Program-made: the position numbers and the translations under genes
Source of the DNA: Paenibacillus glycanilyticus
Lineage (GTDB): Bacteria; Bacillota; Bacilli; Paenibacillales; Paenibacillaceae
DNA: 64,000 bases
Assembly (NCBI RefSeq): GCF_023715145.1
Contig: NZ_JAMBNP010000004.1
Span: forward strand, 62,001 to 126,000
Direction: 5' to 3'
Shown here: positions 52,577-61,121 of the stretch, in pieces
Layout: the number at the start of each line of letters is the position of its first letter
Position numbering within the stretch: position 1 is the stretch's first letter
Notes under the pieces: generated by a model
What the model was told of the DNA's origin: nothing
The model's database searches: none
The model's input: only the letters and a program-made list of their open reading frames with translations

Positions 52577-54895
52577 TCACATGAAATGCGATTGCCTCCA
52601 GTCGGGAGGCAGGAGCCTGGCGTACTGCGGCTGCGTATACCTATCGTCAATGAGCAATAGCGTTCCGCGGTCCTGCTCCGAGCGGATGAGCCGTCCTCCG
52701 GCTTGCAGCACCTTGTTCATGCCGGGGAAAACGTAGGCATATTCGAAACCGTTTTTTCCTTGATCGTCGAAATAATTTTTGATAATATTCCGTTCCGGCC
52801 CGACCTGCGGCAGACCTACGCCAACGATGGCGACACCGGTCAGCCGGTCTCCGACCAAATCGATGCCCTCCGAGAAGATGCCGCCCATAACGGCGAACCC
52901 GACAAGCGTACCTTTATTTCCCGTTGCGAAAGCGGCCAGAAACGAATCCCGATCCTCCTCCGACATGCCCGGCCTTTGAACGATCGTGCGAATCTTCATC
53001 CCATTGTCCGTCTGTTCAGCCACTTCTTCAGGCCATAGAGCCATAAACCGTTCATACACGCCGTTCATGTATGCGTAAGACGGGAAAAACACGAGAATAT
53101 TGCCCTGGTGCCGTCCGGCCATATCGTTTAGCAGACCGGCAACCGGATCCATCGTTCGCTCGCGGTCCTGATAGCGCGTCGACAGCCGTTCAATCCGGAC
53201 ATCAAGCTGCTCCGCCGAGAATGGCGAAGGGATTGAGACCGAATAATCCTTCTCCTCATCCCCGCCCAGCATGTCTCGGAAATAATGGAGCGGCGACAGC
53301 GTTGCGGAGAAAAGGATCTGCGCCCGGTAGCCTTTGGCATATTGCTTCAGAAGATGCGACGGATCGAGGCAGAACAGCTTGAGCCTCACGTCGCTTCTCT
53401 CCTTCTCGGCGAAGGTGACATACCGCTCGTCGTACAGCTTGCCAATGCGCAAAAAATGCTGGCAGCCGAAATAGACATCCGCCAGCAGCGGATCGGAATC
53501 CCCGGTTACCAGCCGTTGTTCCGCCGCATCTGTTAATGTCTCCAGCAGATCAAGCAGCTGCTCCGGAAGATCGCGCCTCACGTCTTCACCGCCACTCTCT
53601 TCCATCGATTTGCGCAGCGCGATGAAGTAATTGTTCACCGCCTTCGCCGATTGGTACACGAGTGGACGGACGTTTTTGCTAGCGCGTTGCAGCTCGAGGA
53701 AATCAGCCTTGCGGAGCTCCGCGGAATACATCTCGCGCGCCCTGTCGACAAGGTTGTGGGCTTCGTCAACCAATAATGCCGTATGCCGCTTCTGCTCCTC
53801 GAACAGCCGCTTCAGGTTGACGCGGGGATCAAAAATATAATTGTAGTCGCAGATAACCGCATCCGCCGCATAGGCGGCATCCAGCGAGAATTCAAACGGA
53901 CAGACCCGGTGCTTGCGGGCATAACGTTCAATGACTTCCCGCGTCATTCCCGTCTCGTTATCCAGGATGTCAAGGAGTGCACCGCCAACGCGGTCGTAAT
54001 ACCCTTGTGCATATTCGCAATATTCCGCCGTGCAGCGCACCTCGTCTTTGAAGCAAACCTTATCTTTTGCCGTGAGCGTGAGGGTATGCAGATGCAGACC
54101 GCCTTCGCGCAGCATCACCATCGCCTCTTCCGCAGCCGTACGAGTCGTCGTTCGTGCCGTCAAATAAAAGAGCCGTTGCAGCAGCCCCTCCCCGATCGCT
54201 TTCACGGCCGGGAATAAAGTCGATATTGTCTTGCCTATTCCCGTCGGCGCCTTCGCAAACAGCTTGCGCCCATCCGTTATCGTCTGGTAAACGGAAGCCG
54301 CAAGCTGCCGTTGTCCTGCCCTGTACGACGGGAAAGGGAAGCTTAGCTCCTTGATGCTGGCATCGCGCTTAGCGGCATGCCGGCTTTTCATCGAAGCGTA
54401 TGGATAATAGCGGGCTACCATATCATGTATGAATTGTTCAAGCTCCGTAAATGTCATCGTGCGAACGAATTGGCGGCTCTCTCCGCTGTCTATCTGCACG
54501 TAAGTCAGCTGGACCCGCATCGATTCGAGCTCCCGATCCTTCGCTACCACATAGGCATAGCACTGCGCCTGCGCCCAATGCACGGGGTACGTCTCCTCCA
54601 TAAGAACCGGAGGCTGCCCGGAAAAGGACTTGATTTCGTCGACGGTAAGCCCGTTATCCGATTGAAGCAGCCCGTCGCAGCGACCGTCAATGACAAACAG
54701 CAGATCCTCATAAGGAATCTCCGCCGATACGTAGACTTCTTTGGCATCCTGATCGCCATATTGCTTCTGGATCTGCTGATGCGTCCGCGTCCCTTCCACC
54801 AGTGAAACAGCCGATCTGAAGCCTGCTTCGATATCCCCGCTTCGATAGGCGTATTCGACCAGCGCCCGCACGGATAAATGCACCGTATTCGTCAT
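52577..54895 (-). CDS. PD-(D/E)XK nuclease / XPD-DinG family helicase fusion
   Basis: A 772-residue enzyme. The N-terminal 165 residues resemble a RecB/Cas4 nuclease (D74 in GRCDG, E87 and K89 in VDEIKS, Q109/Q111 in WAQAQCYAY). A Rad3/XPD superfamily-2 helicase follows: Walker A APTGIGKT (216-223), four cysteines C281, C288, C293 and C332 fitting an iron-sulfur cluster, DEAH 377-380, ILVFFPSYAYM, and motif VI QAGGRLIRSEQDRG. It likely unwinds DNA 5' to 3' in repair. This architecture is known in Bacilli. It is monocistronic. Confidence 0.88.
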   Translation of the reverse strand: MTNTVHLSVRALVEYAYRSGDIEAGFRSAVSLVEGTRTHQQIQKQYGDQDAKEVYVSAEIPYEDLLFVIDGRCDGLLQSDNGLTVDEIKSFSGQPPVLMEETYPVHWAQAQCYAYVVAKDRELESMRVQLTYVQIDSGESRQFVRTMTFTELEQFIHDMVARYYPYASMKSRHAAKRDASIKELSFPFPSYRAGQRQLAASVYQTITDGRKLFAKAPTGIGKTISTLFPAVKAIGEGLLQRLFYLTARTTTRTAAEEAMVMLREGGLHLHTLTLTAKDKVCFKDEVRCTAEYCEYAQGYYDRVGGALLDILDNETGMTREVIERYARKHRVCPFEFSLDAAYAADAVICDYNYIFDPRVNLKRLFEEQKRHTALLVDEAHNLVDRAREMYSAELRKADFLELQRASKNVRPLVYQSAKAVNNYFIALRKSMEESGGEDVRRDLPEQLLDLLETLTDAAEQRLVTGDSDPLLADVYFGCQHFLRIGKLYDERYVTFAEKERSDVRLKLFCLDPSHLLKQYAKGYRAQILFSATLSPLHYFRDMLGGDEEKDYSVSIPSPFSAEQLDVRIERLSTRYQDRERTMDPVAGLLNDMAGRHQGNILVFFPSYAYMNGVYERFMALWPEEVAEQTDNGMKIRTIVQRPGMSEEDRDSFLAAFATGNKGTLVGFAVMGGIFSEGIDLVGDRLTGVAIVGVGLPQVGPERNIIKNYFDDQGKNGFEYAYVFPGMNKVLQAGGRLIRSEQDRGTLLLIDDRYTQPQYARLLPPDWRQSHFM

Positions 54896-55084
54896 CCCGT
54901 TTTCCTCGCCCCTAACCGTTCATCTATCCGTATCCTCTCGACTATACCAAACGGATGTTCGGGAGTAAAGGCTTCCGGCCTTCGTCTAATACGAATTGGT
55001 TTAACATTCCTGTTTCGACTGACGCTATCAGGTTTAATAGTAGCTATGAATTCAAATTTTCGCATGGAAAGGGATGCATGAACA

Positions 55085-55537
55085 ATGACTACCAAAACAA
55101 CTAGTACCATCCAACAACATCTGAACAGACAGGTCGCCAACTGGAGCGTCCTTTATATTAAGCTGCACAACTATCACTGGTATGTGAAAGGTTCGCAATT
55201 CTTCACGCTTCACGTCAAATTCCAAGAGTTATACGAGGAAGCCGCGATGCACGTTGATGAAATCGCGGAGCGTCTGCTCGCGGTGAAAGGCCAGCCAATT
55301 GCGAGCATGAGCGACTACCTGAAGGAATCCACGATTAAGGAAGCAAGCGGTAAGGAAACGGCCGAACAAATGGTTGATCAACTAATAAAGGACTTCTCCT
55401 CTATTACCGAAGAGTTGAAAGAAGGCATGGAAGCCGCGGAAAAAGCCGGCGACGAAACAACCGCGGACATGCTGCTTACCATTCATACATCGCTCGAAAA
55501 ACATATCTGGATGCTGAGCGCGTTTAATGGTAAATAA
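55085..55537 (+). CDS. Dps family DNA-protection/ferritin-like protein
   Basis: A 150-residue four-helix protein forming dodecamers that oxidise and store iron. The ferroxidase site is seen in [15 protein letters not shown] (His pair) and [15 protein letters not shown] (Asp and Glu). GGGATG precedes the ATG within a long leader. Possible stress promoters were looked for in 54896-55084, but none is convincing. Confidence 0.93.
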   Translation: MTTKTTSTIQQHLNRQVANWSVLYIKLHNYHWYVKGSQFFTLHVKFQELYEEAAMHVDEIAERLLAVKGQPIASMSDYLKESTIKEASGKETAEQMVDQLIKDFSSITEELKEGMEAAEKAGDETTADMLLTIHTSLEKHIWMLSAFNGK

Positions 55538-55558
55538 GCTGCTATCCAGTTAATGAAA

Positions 55559-55590
55559 GAAGCTGCCGACAGATCGGCAGCTTCTTTCTG
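55559..55590. terminator. Bidirectional terminator
   Basis: Eleven-base-pair stem GAAGCTGCCGA / TCGGCAGCTTC, T-rich on both sides, between dps and the dinB-like gene. Confidence 0.88.
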
Positions 55591-55636
55591 ATTCGTTTTC
55601 CGACAGGTCGCCAGCTCCGCCTGCCGAATCGCGTGC

Positions 55637-56149
55637 TTACGGCCACTGAAGCTGGCCCTTCCTCATTTTCGCAATGTAGACGATTTGTGCAACATGACCG
55701 GGCAAATGTCTGAACTGATGCAGAAGCATTTCCAAGATCGTGGCTTGATTGTCCAAGGCGCCTTCGAACGGCGGGAAATCCAGATACGGCTGTTCTAGCA
55801 GCCTTTCGGGATTTGCCTTCATCATCTCCAGAACTTCAATGATGCGGTCGTAGGCAATTTGAAAAAGCTCCCCTGCTTGCTCTTTCGTCATATGTAGGCC
55901 GCGCTCGAATTCTTTGCTCCTGTCTATATCTTCATAGGAAGCATCAAAATAAACGGTTTCAAACCATTGGCGAACAGCTCCGGAAATGTGCGCGATTAGA
56001 TTGGCAATGCTGTTGCTCTCAGGCGTGGGAGACCACACGATATCTTCCTCGGATAGCTGCGCCAGGGCTATGCGAATCCCATTTTGATCCGACTTGTATT
56101 TCCTTAATAGCAGATTGATAACGATAGCTGAACTATCCAGAGCCCTCAC
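55637..56149 (-). CDS. DinB family protein
   Basis: A 170-residue four-helix DinB/YfiT-like metalloprotein. Candidate metal-binding histidines are in NSIANLIAHISGAVRQWF and LLHQFRHLPGHVAQIVY. Such proteins are often thiol transferases (bacillithiol) or of unknown role. The start appears to be GTG at 56149, with AAAGG directly upstream. It follows cutC by 13 bases and is probably the last gene of the His-rich/cutC/dinB unit. Confidence 0.85.
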   Translation of the reverse strand: MRALDSSAIVINLLLRKYKSDQNGIRIALAQLSEEDIVWSPTPESNSIANLIAHISGAVRQWFETVYFDASYEDIDRSKEFERGLHMTKEQAGELFQIAYDRIIEVLEMMKANPERLLEQPYLDFPPFEGALDNQATILEMLLHQFRHLPGHVAQIVYIAKMRKGQLQWP

Positions 56150-56162
56150 CCTTTCGCTTCTC

Positions 56163-56855
56163 TTACCTCATCCGGTGCACGTTGTCGGCAAGCATCCGAA
56201 GCGCTGACGGATCAATCGGAGACAGATTGGATTTGTCATAACGAACAGCTGATCCGAAATGAACCTCCTCTACTCCCGTCTCCTGAATAAAATCGGTTAT
56301 TCCTTCCGCTCTAAGGCCGCTGCCCGCTAGAATCGTCAGGCGGCTTTCGCCCGCTGCGGCAACTAGCCCCGCCATCTCCTTAACCGACTCGATCGCCGGC
56401 CGAGGCCCGGCAGAAGTAAGCACGCGCGTAATTTGAGGATGCTTGAGCAGCGTCCGCATTCCTTCATATTGGTCTTTCAGCTCGTCGAAGGCACGGTGGA
56501 ATGTCACTTGCAGCCCGCCGGTCAGCGGAAGCAGCCTCTCCAGCAGCCTCTCGTCAATTTTACCCTCAGGCGTTAAAGCGCCCATCACAATGCCGGCGGC
56601 TCCGGCTTTTACAATCGCTTTAATCTCCAAAGCCATAGTATCAATATCATGTTCTGCGTATACGAAGGAACGGCTATGTGGACGCACCATCACAAAAACC
56701 GGAATGCGGACGGCACGGACCACCTGTTCAACTAGACCAATTCCGGGCGTTAAACCGCCTTCCGTGATGGCCGTAATCAGCTCAAGACGGTCCGCTCCAT
56801 TTGCCTCCGCCGTCAAAGCATCGTCCATGCAGGTTGCAATGACTTCCAATAACAT
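56163..56855 (-). CDS. cutC: CutC family protein
   Basis: A 230-residue TIM-barrel protein of the CutC family, named for copper homeostasis although direct copper handling is disputed. Signatures: NGADRLELITAITEGGLTPG, VMVRPHSRSFVYAEHDIDTM, VTFHRAFDEL and TSAGPRPAIE. GGAGG lies 11 bases upstream of the ATG. It sits between a His-rich membrane protein and a DinB-family gene. Confidence 0.92.
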   Translation of the reverse strand: MLLEVIATCMDDALTAEANGADRLELITAITEGGLTPGIGLVEQVVRAVRIPVFVMVRPHSRSFVYAEHDIDTMALEIKAIVKAGAAGIVMGALTPEGKIDERLLERLLPLTGGLQVTFHRAFDELKDQYEGMRTLLKHPQITRVLTSAGPRPAIESVKEMAGLVAAAGESRLTILAGSGLRAEGITDFIQETGVEEVHFGSAVRYDKSNLSPIDPSALRMLADNVHRMR

Positions 56856-56911
56856 AAATTAGATAACCTCCATCCATCTTAAAACCGTCTATTGACCGCT
56901 GATACCGCCGC

Positions 56912-57214
56912 CTAATCGCTGCTCGAACCTCCGCTGTCAGAGCTTCCGCTGCCCGAATCCGACCCCGAGGAGGAATCGGTTCCGTGAGAATGGTGGCCCC
57001 CATGATCATGATGATCATGATGCTCTTGAGCGTCATGTCGATGATGCTGGCGATGGATATCTTCAGCCGTATTGCCGTGCAGCATATCCGAATGCATGCT
57101 CGATTCTGAAGAGGTATCTCTATTCGCGCCATTCGATGGTTTGGATAAACTCGAAACAAGAACAGCAATTACGAAGAAAGCCGCTATGATGATAAAAATA
57201 ATCGGAACAGACAC
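56912..57214 (-). CDS. His-rich small membrane protein
   Basis: About 100 residues. One N-terminal transmembrane helix (PIIFIIIAAFFVIAVLVSSL) is followed by a polar tail with a histidine/aspartate-rich block (HRQHHRHDAQEHHDHHDHGG) and a Ser/Gly/Asp end. The histidines suggest metal binding, and cutC lies 56 bases downstream. I choose GTG at 57214, with GGAGGGG five bases upstream; the frame is open to 57265. No family recognised. Confidence 0.7.
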   Translation of the reverse strand: MSVPIIFIIIAAFFVIAVLVSSLSKPSNGANRDTSSESSMHSDMLHGNTAEDIHRQHHRHDAQEHHDHHDHGGHHSHGTDSSSGSDSGSGSSDSGGSSSD

Positions 57215-57315
57215 AAGATCCCCTCCATTTCTTGACCATCCATATTTTACCATTTCGATCATCATTAGATCAATGACATTTATTAAACCAACAAATCTCT
57301 AAACCCGCAAGCATG

Positions 57316-57353
57316 AAAAAAGAGATTGTCTCTTTTGCTCCGGACAATCTCTT
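57316..57353 (-). terminator. Terminator of the glycan operon
   Basis: Stem AAGAGATTGTC / GACAATCTCTT followed on the minus strand by TTTTTCATG. Confidence 0.88.
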
Positions 57354-57363
57354 CTGAACAGCT

Positions 57364-58437
57364 CTAAAATAATCCCTCGCGAAACGGCTTAATGAGCGAT
57401 TGATAAGTTGCCTGGCGCCCCTCTTCCAGCTTGCCGATATATCCATCCCTCCAGGCTTCGGCAGCTTGCGCTTTCTCCGTCAGTTTCTCGGCCAATTGCG
57501 AATCATCCGAGGGTACAATCCAATCGGCTAAGTCTAGGCCGTGCATCAGATCGAAGCTCTTGAACCGGTAACCGACACAGACAAACGGAACGTTCGCCGC
57601 CGCGGACAACAGATTGGCATGCAGCTTGAAGTTGATTGTCGCATCAAACCCAGCCAGCAGTTGTACATAATCCTCTGCCGGATACACTTTAGGATCAAAC
57701 GTAATGCGTTCGTCCTGGCCAAGCTTGCGATATAGCCTTGCCAGCGCCTCTTTGTCTGGCCCCCAGACCGAATACAGATGAAGCCTGTACCCAAGGGCCA
57801 GCAAGGAGCGGCTCGTTGTTGCCAATGCGTCCTCTACCCGTTCCTCGCTGCCCCCGTAAATCCGGTTATAGGAGGTGCCCCAATTGATGCCAATGGTTCG
57901 ATGCCGTCCTTGAACGCTTGCCGTTTGCCGCGGTGCCGGCATTGGCTTCAAGGCATTCATCAGCATCGCGGAATCTCCGCTGATTTCGATAGTCTTGGGT
58001 AAAGCTCCTAGCGTCTCCAGATAGCCCTTCGTCCACGGCCCTCTGATTCCGTTATAGGCGCTATTTTCCATGATCTCCTTCAGCTTAAGCCGATAAGATG
58101 CGCTTTCAACGGCTGATTCCGGCTTAAGCTGTCCGTCCAATGACGGCGCCCAGTGATGGAGACGATCATGGCCGCTTCCCCAGATTACGATGTTCTTCCC
58201 AAGTTCCAATGCCTCATGCACCAGATCGACGTACCCCGGCACAATTAAGGAACCTCCGCCCAGAACAATCGTATCGTACTGGCTTACTTTCTTCCATTCC
58301 ACCTGCGGAAGCGAAGGGATGACTTGATGCTGATCCGCCTTCAAATGAGCATTCGCCATAGCCTCGAACATCTCCCACATCCATTCATCGCCCAGGTTGT
58401 TAAAGCCAATCCAACCTAAATACAACACCTTTCGCAT
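57364..58437 (-). CDS. Polysaccharide pyruvyl transferase family protein
   Basis: A 357-residue enzyme of the CsaB/WcaK family that transfers pyruvate from PEP as a ketal onto glycans. Signatures: LYLGWIGFNNLGDEWMWEMF at the N-terminus, TIVLGGGSLIVPGY, and NFKLHANLLSAAANVPFVCV near 265. Last gene of the leftward glycan operon, 33 bases after the GT4 gene. Pyruvylated polymers are the ligands of SLH domains, but a spore-coat glycan is equally possible here. Confidence 0.88.
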   Translation of the reverse strand: MRKVLYLGWIGFNNLGDEWMWEMFEAMANAHLKADQHQVIPSLPQVEWKKVSQYDTIVLGGGSLIVPGYVDLVHEALELGKNIVIWGSGHDRLHHWAPSLDGQLKPESAVESASYRLKLKEIMENSAYNGIRGPWTKGYLETLGALPKTIEISGDSAMLMNALKPMPAPRQTASVQGRHRTIGINWGTSYNRIYGGSEERVEDALATTSRSLLALGYRLHLYSVWGPDKEALARLYRKLGQDERITFDPKVYPAEDYVQLLAGFDATINFKLHANLLSAAANVPFVCVGYRFKSFDLMHGLDLADWIVPSDDSQLAEKLTEKAQAAEAWRDGYIGKLEEGRQATYQSLIKPFREGLF

Positions 58438-58470
58438 TTGTAGCTATCACTCCATTTCTTACCATTCTTC

Positions 58471-59592
58471 TTACAATAAAGAGTCATATAGCTGCCTCAT
58501 CTGAAGCGCTTTGTCACGGATAAGAAAATGCTCCCGAGCCCACGCTTGTCCCTGCCTGCCCATCTCCTCCAGCTTGCCCGGGAATGCGAGCGCCTCGCTG
58601 ATCGCTTCCCCGATCCGCTGCTCCGAAGGTCGCTCCTTGGAGTCGTGGTCGCCGAAATAATACTGCCAGGCCTCGTCATATACGGGCTGGTTCACAAAGC
58701 CAAAATAGCCGTGATTGCCGATGGCCAGCACAGGCTTTCCGCAAGCCATGGCCTCAAGGGCAACTCGTCCCGTCCCGACGACAAGATCGCCCAGATTGTA
58801 ATAATCCCGAAGCTGCATTTGATTGCCTACCAGATGCACGAAGGAGGTACGGCATTCGAGGTTCGCCGCCTCTGCCAGCTCGGCAATTGCGGCAGCCTGG
58901 TTGCCGGAGCCCGCGATAACCACATGGAGCGGAATGCCTTCGTTCAAGCGAATCGCTCGTGCCGCCCGAATGAGCATCGCGCAGACAGCCGCCTTATCCC
59001 ATGCCAGACGGGAGGCGTAGACCACCACCTTTTCCCCTTCCGGAATTCGAAGTTTGGTGCGCAAATAGGAAGAAGGTTCGGAACGATACTGCTCGAAGTC
59101 TATGCCGTTCGCAATAAGATGAGAGGGAATGCCCTGCTGGTCCAAGTACGCTTGCACGGGAGGACTTACGCTAACAAAGGTGCATCCGGCCGTCTTCATC
59201 AACTGAAGCTGGTCTTGCGGGTAGTAAGCGCCGTGAACGGTAAAGACGACCGGAATTCCCAGCTTTCTCGCCGCTTCCGCTGCGTATAGACCCGATGGCG
59301 TTTGGTGAATATGCACCAAGTCAATTCTCCGGCTCCGCATAATCTGCATAAGCGCGCTCTCCGCCTGCTTCTGCCAAGCGGGATCCATCAGCTGCTCCGC
59401 CGTCAACCCCACGCGATGAATCGGACAGCCTGCGCGGGCGTAAGCTTCATACATCACGCCGGTTCCGCCCGCATAGACGGGCATGACGCCTAATGACGGG
59501 AAGGCTTTAACAAGACTAAGCACGTAGGTTTCCGTACCGCCGACAGCCAAGCTGTCCATCACCATCAGCAGCCGAATCCGATTACGTGTCAT
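58471..59592 (-). CDS. Glycosyltransferase family 4 protein
   Basis: A 373-residue GT-B enzyme. N-terminal domain with VMDSLAVGGTETYVLSLVKA; the C-terminal nucleotide-sugar domain has KVVVYASRLAWDKAA and the E-x7-E motif region VGTGRVALEAMACGKPVLAI. ATG at 59592 is set by AAGGAG seven bases upstream; it overlaps the end of the GT2 gene by 11 bases, so the two are coupled. A longer frame to 59688 lies wholly inside GT2 and is rejected. Confidence 0.9.
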   Translation of the reverse strand: MTRNRIRLLMVMDSLAVGGTETYVLSLVKAFPSLGVMPVYAGGTGVMYEAYARAGCPIHRVGLTAEQLMDPAWQKQAESALMQIMRSRRIDLVHIHQTPSGLYAAEAARKLGIPVVFTVHGAYYPQDQLQLMKTAGCTFVSVSPPVQAYLDQQGIPSHLIANGIDFEQYRSEPSSYLRTKLRIPEGEKVVVYASRLAWDKAAVCAMLIRAARAIRLNEGIPLHVVIAGSGNQAAAIAELAEAANLECRTSFVHLVGNQMQLRDYYNLGDLVVGTGRVALEAMACGKPVLAIGNHGYFGFVNQPVYDEAWQYYFGDHDSKERPSEQRIGEAISEALAFPGKLEEMGRQGQAWAREHFLIRDKALQMRQLYDSLL

Positions 59593-60310
59593 AATCCTGC
59601 TCCTTCTTCGACTTCCCGAAATAATAGCGCGAGCGCTGCTTTGGATGCTTGCGGTAGTAATACAGCACCTCCCGCAAATTTTCCACATTCCTTGCTCCCG
59701 GCTTAATCACTTTCGATATAAATTCATAATCCTCCGCGCCTTCAATGCGTCTTGTATGTCCGCCGATATGATCGAACACCGATCCTCGGAACATCGCTGT
59801 GCCGTGGCAGATGCAATGTCCGCCTTTTGCATAGACCTTTCCGATTTGCTCGCCGTATTTAAGCCAGTACACGGGCGTCCGGCGGTCCAGATGCTCCTCT
59901 TCAAACACCTCGTAGTTCGTGCCGAGCAGGTCGATCTGCGGATTATGGTTCAGATAGCGGACCTGCTTCTCCAGCCGCTCCGGATGGGATAGGTCATCGG
60001 CATCCTGGATGGCGATATACTCGCCTTTGGCCAAATACATTCCGGCCGTTATTGCGCCGGCGTAGCCGGCATTGCGAGGGAGCCGAAGCATATATATCCC
60101 TTTGCCTTCCCTGAAGAAAAGCTCATTGTTGTTAACCCAATTCAACATATACTCGTATGACCCGTCCGTGGATGCATCGTCAATGAGGATGAGCTCCCAG
60201 CTCGGATAGGTCTGATTGAGCAGGCTTGTCAAGCAATCGTTCAAATACGGGAGCTTGTTATAGACCGTGATGACGATACTAACTAGCCCCGGCACGCGTT
60301 GAAATGACAA
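59582..60310 (-). CDS. Glycosyltransferase family 2 protein
   Basis: A 242-residue GT-A enzyme: VSIVITVYNKLPYLNDCLTS, LILIDDASTDGSYEYM and the metal-binding EYIAIQDADDLSHPERL. The start is TTG at 60310 with GGGAGGAGAGG upstream. It follows the 63-residue gene by 30 bases and overlaps the GT4 gene. Confidence 0.9.
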   Translation of the reverse strand: MSFQRVPGLVSIVITVYNKLPYLNDCLTSLLNQTYPSWELILIDDASTDGSYEYMLNWVNNNELFFREGKGIYMLRLPRNAGYAGAITAGMYLAKGEYIAIQDADDLSHPERLEKQVRYLNHNPQIDLLGTNYEVFEEEHLDRRTPVYWLKYGEQIGKVYAKGGHCICHGTAMFRGSVFDHIGGHTRRIEGAEDYEFISKVIKPGARNVENLREVLYYYRKHPKQRSRYYFGKSKKEQDYDT

Positions 60311-60340
60311 TTGCCTCTCCTCCCTTCATTTCCATCATGA

Positions 60341-60532
60341 TTACAGCATCCGAATATATGATATAAAACGCAGCTGTATAATGGCGTAGCTTCCGCTCTC
60401 ATAGCCAAAAACCTCTGAAGTGCGAAGCGTCACCGCCGTGCCGTCCACCGACACAAGCGTCCCGCATATCGTTTCCAGAGCGCTCGCGATCTGAACTTCC
60501 TTGTTCACGAGCGATTGCAGCTCTTCAATCAT
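60341..60532 (-). CDS. Small Sm-like/DUF2642-type protein (63 aa)
   Basis: Starts MIEELQSLVNKEVQIASALE and continues GTLVSVDGTAVTLRTSEVFG to a strand ending QLRFISYIRML. The pattern of short strands (GTL.SV....V.LRT.E) fits a small beta-barrel as in DUF2642/YuzF-like proteins, some of which are spore-coat associated. Its ATG overlaps the stop of the upstream gene (ATGA). GGTGG precedes it. Confidence 0.68.
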   Translation of the reverse strand: MIEELQSLVNKEVQIASALETICGTLVSVDGTAVTLRTSEVFGYESGSYAIIQLRFISYIRML

Positions 60533-60927
60533 CGTTCCACCTGCTTTCCTGTCAGCTGGAAGGAGACCAGCTGCTCCAGCGGCACCATTACGCTCGTCCC
60601 ACCATGCTCGCGAACAATCAAGTAATCGCTGCCTACCTTCAAAATCGTCCCTTCTACCGTGCCGGCCGGGGTTAATAGCTCAGCCGGCTTGCCTGCGTAA
60701 GGCTCAAAGACTTGCTTGAGCTTATTTAAGCTGTAACTGCCGATATTGCGCTGTCCCTCAGCGCCAATCAAAGCCAATTCCTCTCGAATGGTTTGACGCA
60801 GCTCCGCTATAAGCGCCGATACATCCAGCGTGTCCGATGCCGCCTGCCGTGCTGCGCTTGGCTGAAGCAGACGAGCAAGTCCATCAAAATATTCCTTCAG
60901 CTCTCTCTCGTTTCCAACAATCTTCAT
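60529..60927 (-). CDS. Helical plus Sm-like protein heading the glycan operon (132 aa)
   Basis: A helical N-terminal half (NERELKEYFDGLARLLQPSA, ALIAELRQTIREELALIGAE) precedes a C-terminal barrel (AELLTPAGTVEGTILKVGSD, GTSVMVPLEQLVSFQL) like that of the next gene. AGGAGG lies 11 bases before the ATG. First gene of the operon with two glycosyltransferases and a pyruvyl transferase. A structural or coat-assembly role is plausible, not shown. Confidence 0.68.
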   Translation of the reverse strand: MKIVGNERELKEYFDGLARLLQPSAARQAASDTLDVSALIAELRQTIREELALIGAEGQRNIGSYSLNKLKQVFEPYAGKPAELLTPAGTVEGTILKVGSDYLIVREHGGTSVMVPLEQLVSFQLTGKQVER

Positions 60928-61054
60928 TGCTTCTCTATCCTCCTATTCCATCTGGAAACTTCTAATCTCCATACTTACTAGCGTATACAGTTAATAGGAA
61001 GAACGATTGGGGCATTACACCAGCTGACTTGAAAATTTTCATAGATTTGCAACG

Positions 61055-61090
61055 TAAAAAGGACACCTTTCTTTAAAGAAAGGTGTCCTT
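61055..61090 (-). terminator. Terminator of the Lpl-type importer operon
   Basis: Perfect palindromic stem from AAGGACACCTTTCTT to AAGAAAGGTGTCCTT, followed on the minus strand by TTTTACG. Confidence 0.9.
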
Positions 61091-61121
61091 GATGGATTAA
61101 TAAGGAATTATGCCAAGTGCC

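Noticed and set aside
54896-55084. Sigma-B promoter in front of dps
   Set aside because: A GTTTAA element is present, but no GGGTAT-like -10 lies at the right distance.
58471-59688. Longer start for the GT4 glycosyltransferase at 59688
   Set aside because: The extra 32 codons lie inside GT2 in another frame and look like nonsense; the ATG at 59592 has a strong AAGGAG.
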